Part shown: piece by piece, positions 53,983 through 55,336 of the stretch
Layout: each line of letters opens with the position of its first letter
How positions within the stretch are numbered: position 1 is the first letter of the stretch
Source of the DNA: Actinomycetota bacterium
GTDB taxonomy: Bacteria > Actinomycetota > Actinomycetes > Actinomycetales > Microbacteriaceae
Length of the DNA stretch: 55,336 bases
Assembly (NCBI GenBank): GCA_009704945.1
Contig: WLDG01000008.1
Coordinates: forward strand, 1 to 55,336
Direction: 5' to 3'
The notes under the pieces: generated by a model
What the model was told of the DNA's origin: nothing
Databases searched by the model: none
The model's input: the letters and a program-made list of their open reading frames with translations, nothing else
Program-made: the position numbers and the translations under genes

Positions 53983-54513
53983 ATGCAAGAGATCACCGCT
54001 CTAATCAAGCGCCATCCCGCCTCACAGGCGAAAGTCCTGACAGAACTGAGAAATCTCATCAAACAACTGGTGCCCGGTGCCAGCGAAAAAGTCTTCTATC
54101 AAATGCCCTCTTTTGAACTAAGCGGGGTCATCCTGCTCAGCTACCAGGGCTTCCAGGATCACAGCAGCATCTTCCCCGGCCCCGAGGCAATCCAACTACT
54201 AGAAAAAGACCTAGCAAAATACAAAACCTCTAAAGGTGCTATCCAATTTGATAAAGACAAGCTCCCGCCAGCATCTCTAATCAAGAAGATTGTTCAAACC
54301 AGAATCAAGCTAATCAATGCCAGCTATCCCAAGAGCACCGGTGAATTCATGGAGTTCTATGACAATGGCTATCTCAAAGCCAAAGGCAAATACCGCGAAG
54401 GCGAGATGCACGGCTACTGGGAGTTTTTCAGAAGAGACGGCTCAATCATGCGCAGTGGCAAACTCAGCCATGGTGAGCCAATTGGTGAGTGGCAGACCCA
54501 TATAAGAAGTTAG
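53983..54513 (+). CDS. DUF1801 domain fused to MORN-type repeats
   Basis: 176 residues in two parts. Residues 1-115 form a DUF1801/YdhG-like domain (VFYQMPSFELSGVILLSYQGF). Residues about 118-172 carry two or three MORN/YwqK-type repeats: EFMEFYDNGYLKAKGKYREG, then GYWEFFRRDGSIMRSGKL, then IGEWQ. This combination is unusual. Function is unknown. AGAGGGG precedes ATG 53983. It diverges from mmsA and stands before tRNA-Ser. Confidence 0.8.
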   Translation: MQEITALIKRHPASQAKVLTELRNLIKQLVPGASEKVFYQMPSFELSGVILLSYQGFQDHSSIFPGPEAIQLLEKDLAKYKTSKGAIQFDKDKLPPASLIKKIVQTRIKLINASYPKSTGEFMEFYDNGYLKAKGKYREGEMHGYWEFFRRDGSIMRSGKLSHGEPIGEWQTHIRS

Positions 54514-54550
54514 TTTTGGTCAATCACTGATTGGCAACTAAACTGCTCGA

Positions 54551-54638
54551 GGAGAATTCGCCTAGTGGCCTATGGCGCACGCTTGGAAAGCGTGTTGGGT
54601 GAAAGCCCTCGGGGGTTCGAATCCCCCATTCTCCGCCA
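54551..54638 (+). tRNA. tRNA-Ser (anticodon GGA)
   Basis: An 88-base class II tRNA with CCA encoded. Acceptor GGAGAAT/ATTCTCC, anticodon stem CACGC/GCGTG with loop TTGGAAA (anticodon 54585-54587), a long variable arm, T arm GGGGG/CCCCC with TTCGAAT, discriminator G. The last 21 bases recur imperfectly at 55314-55334. Confidence 0.97.
54618..54638 (+). repeat. Direct repeat copy 1: tRNA-Ser 3' end
   Basis: CGAATC, three variable bases, then CATTCTCCGCCA. This is the T-loop to CCA end of tRNA-Ser and matches 55314-55334 at 18 of 21 positions. Confidence 0.6.
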
Positions 54639-54644
54639 ATCGAA

Positions 54645-55043
54645 TCAGATTGAGCTGCCACAGTGCTTACAAAGCTCGGCTTCTTCCCTTACGTACTCGT
54701 GGCATTTTGCACATTTCTTGGTCCCTGGAATTGACTCAATTACCCTTAGTGCAACTGGGGTGAGATAAGTCAATAGAAAGTATTTCCTCCAAGTCCGACC
54801 ATTTAGTCCCTGCCTGTTTGCTATGAGAACTGCTACCCAAACCAAAAAGGCGACTAGAGAAATCAGGAGCGTTAGGGGTAATAGGTAAAGTGAACTTGCT
54901 TCCAAGTACGGTCTTGTCTCCACAACAATCACAGGTTCAAGTTCATTCACTAGAATTTGGGAGGCAATTATCGCCAAGGGTCCAAAGATCGACCAAAGAA
55001 ATACCTTCATGTACTTGTCTGCTCTATGTAGATCTGGTTCCAT
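54645..55043 (-). CDS. Membrane protein with C-terminal zinc ribbon
   Basis: 132 residues. Hydrophobic segments at about 12-30, 48-70 and 85-100 are followed by a C-terminal zinc ribbon CAKCHEYVREEAELCKHC (four cysteines, residues about 112-129). Function not recognised; such ribbons often anchor protein or nucleic-acid contacts. GAGGAG precedes ATG 55043 by eight bases. It is the only gene between tRNA-Ser and the partial tRNA 3' copy. Confidence 0.75.
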   Translation of the reverse strand: MEPDLHRADKYMKVFLWSIFGPLAIIASQILVNELEPVIVVETRPYLEASSLYLLPLTLLISLVAFLVWVAVLIANRQGLNGRTWRKYFLLTYLTPVALRVIESIPGTKKCAKCHEYVREEAELCKHCGSSI

Positions 55044-55235
55044 GAATCCACTCCTCAGTATTTTTCAAGGCGTGCGAACTATGTTTATCTAGCTCGGAAG
55101 TCTTTCTGTTGTGTCTATTTGAAGTCTAATCCTCTAAATGCTGCAATTCCAGAAGGGCTTGCACCGTACCTCAAGCTTCAGGCTGTGAATTAGCCAATGG
55201 TGCAGGTTTACTAGAAACCGTATTGGTAGAGACTA

Positions 55236-55261
55236 ATGGCGTAGAAAGATGGCGTAGAAAG
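55236..55261 (+). repeat. 13-bp tandem repeat, two copies
   Basis: ATGGCGTAGAAAG occurs twice back to back (55236-55248 and 55249-55261), in the gene-free stretch near the window edge. No function is evident. Confidence 0.9.
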
Positions 55262-55313
55262 TGATTTGGCGCACCCTAGCCCCAGCATTTACGCGGGCGA
55301 GAGGGTGGTAGTG

Positions 55314-55334
55314 CGAATCAAGCATTCTCCGCCA
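55314..55334 (+). repeat. Direct repeat copy 2: partial tRNA-Ser 3' end, att-like
   Basis: CGAATC, three bases, CATTCTCCGCCA, repeating the tRNA-Ser 3' end 696 bp downstream with the same spacing and no tRNA body upstream. It could be an attachment-site remnant of an integrated element, or the decayed tail of a duplicated tRNA. Confidence 0.55.
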
Positions 55335-55336
55335 GC

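Larger units (their letters stand above)
55044..55336. other. Gene-free edge region
   Basis: No convincing coding frame on either strand. The first part is AT-rich; it also holds the 13-bp tandem repeat and the partial tRNA-Ser 3' copy. The window stops before any gene that this region might control. Confidence 0.6.

Noticed and set aside
1-55336. CRISPR arrays, insertion sequences, prophage genes, toxin-antitoxin or restriction systems.
   Set aside because: None seen on either strand; repeats found are limited to those listed.

Overview
The window looks like the chromosome of a small, streamlined actinobacterium of the family Microbacteriaceae, probably near the freshwater/marine Rhodoluna/Aquiluna (Luna) group. 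This rests on close packing with TAATG and ATGA gene overlaps, a Tad-pilus locus beside topA-tmk-holB, a candidate actinobacterial 6C small RNA, a small SRP RNA, many leaderless genes, and roughly balanced base composition. I could not run a search, so the lineage is inference. Nearly everything reads as core genome; no phage, insertion sequence, CRISPR array or defence locus is visible.

Layout. 1-2901: end of a probable pstS, then pstC-pstA-pstB (phosphate uptake). 2936-5355: a DUF2867-type reductase and an EamA exporter. 5332-8374: divergent glpD and glpK (glycerol use). 8385-10631: an orphan ABC ATPase and a saccharopine-dehydrogenase-like enzyme behind a structured leader. 10739-13658: a secreted LolA/RseB-like protein with an ABC-2 exporter. 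13682-15935: tRNA-Lys, DoxX, an acetyltransferase, a hypothetical protein and DedA. 15999-20008: a polyamine-type ABC transporter (potA-potD-potB-potC). 20204-23956: a short-chain dehydrogenase, galM, galT and galK. 23953-26773: nicotinamidase, D,D-carboxypeptidase, a CopC-like protein and a membrane protein. 26799-28839: Trk/Ktr potassium uptake. 28914-32322: small proteins, a cation/H+ antiporter, tRNA-Thr and an MpaB-type oxygenase. 32313-40490: one long leftward block holding a compact Tad locus, topA, tmk, holB and a secreted peptidase. 40546-40640: candidate 6C RNA. 40756-47150: acs, an acetyltransferase, RidA, a small DUF4177-like gene, a bifunctional penicillin-binding protein and a phosphoesterase. 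47147-52280: asd, lysC, recR, dnaX and a DUF2231-like protein. 52327-53925: SRP RNA and mmsA. 53983-55336: a DUF1801-MORN fusion, tRNA-Ser, a zinc-ribbon membrane protein, and a partial copy of the tRNA-Ser 3' end at the window edge.

The clearest sequence-level observations are a candidate 6C RNA upstream of the Tad genes; a repeated leaderless-promoter geometry (TANNNT, six or seven bases, then the start codon) at about ten genes, including dacB and copC back to back with two bases between their start codons; a structured leader with mutually exclusive pairings before the saccharopine-dehydrogenase-like gene; an internal lysC start predicted to make a 172-residue regulatory subunit; and strong hairpins between the binding-protein and permease genes of both ABC importers. 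I found no clearly new multi-gene system. The leader RNA and the tRNA-Ser 3'-end duplication are the most open items.
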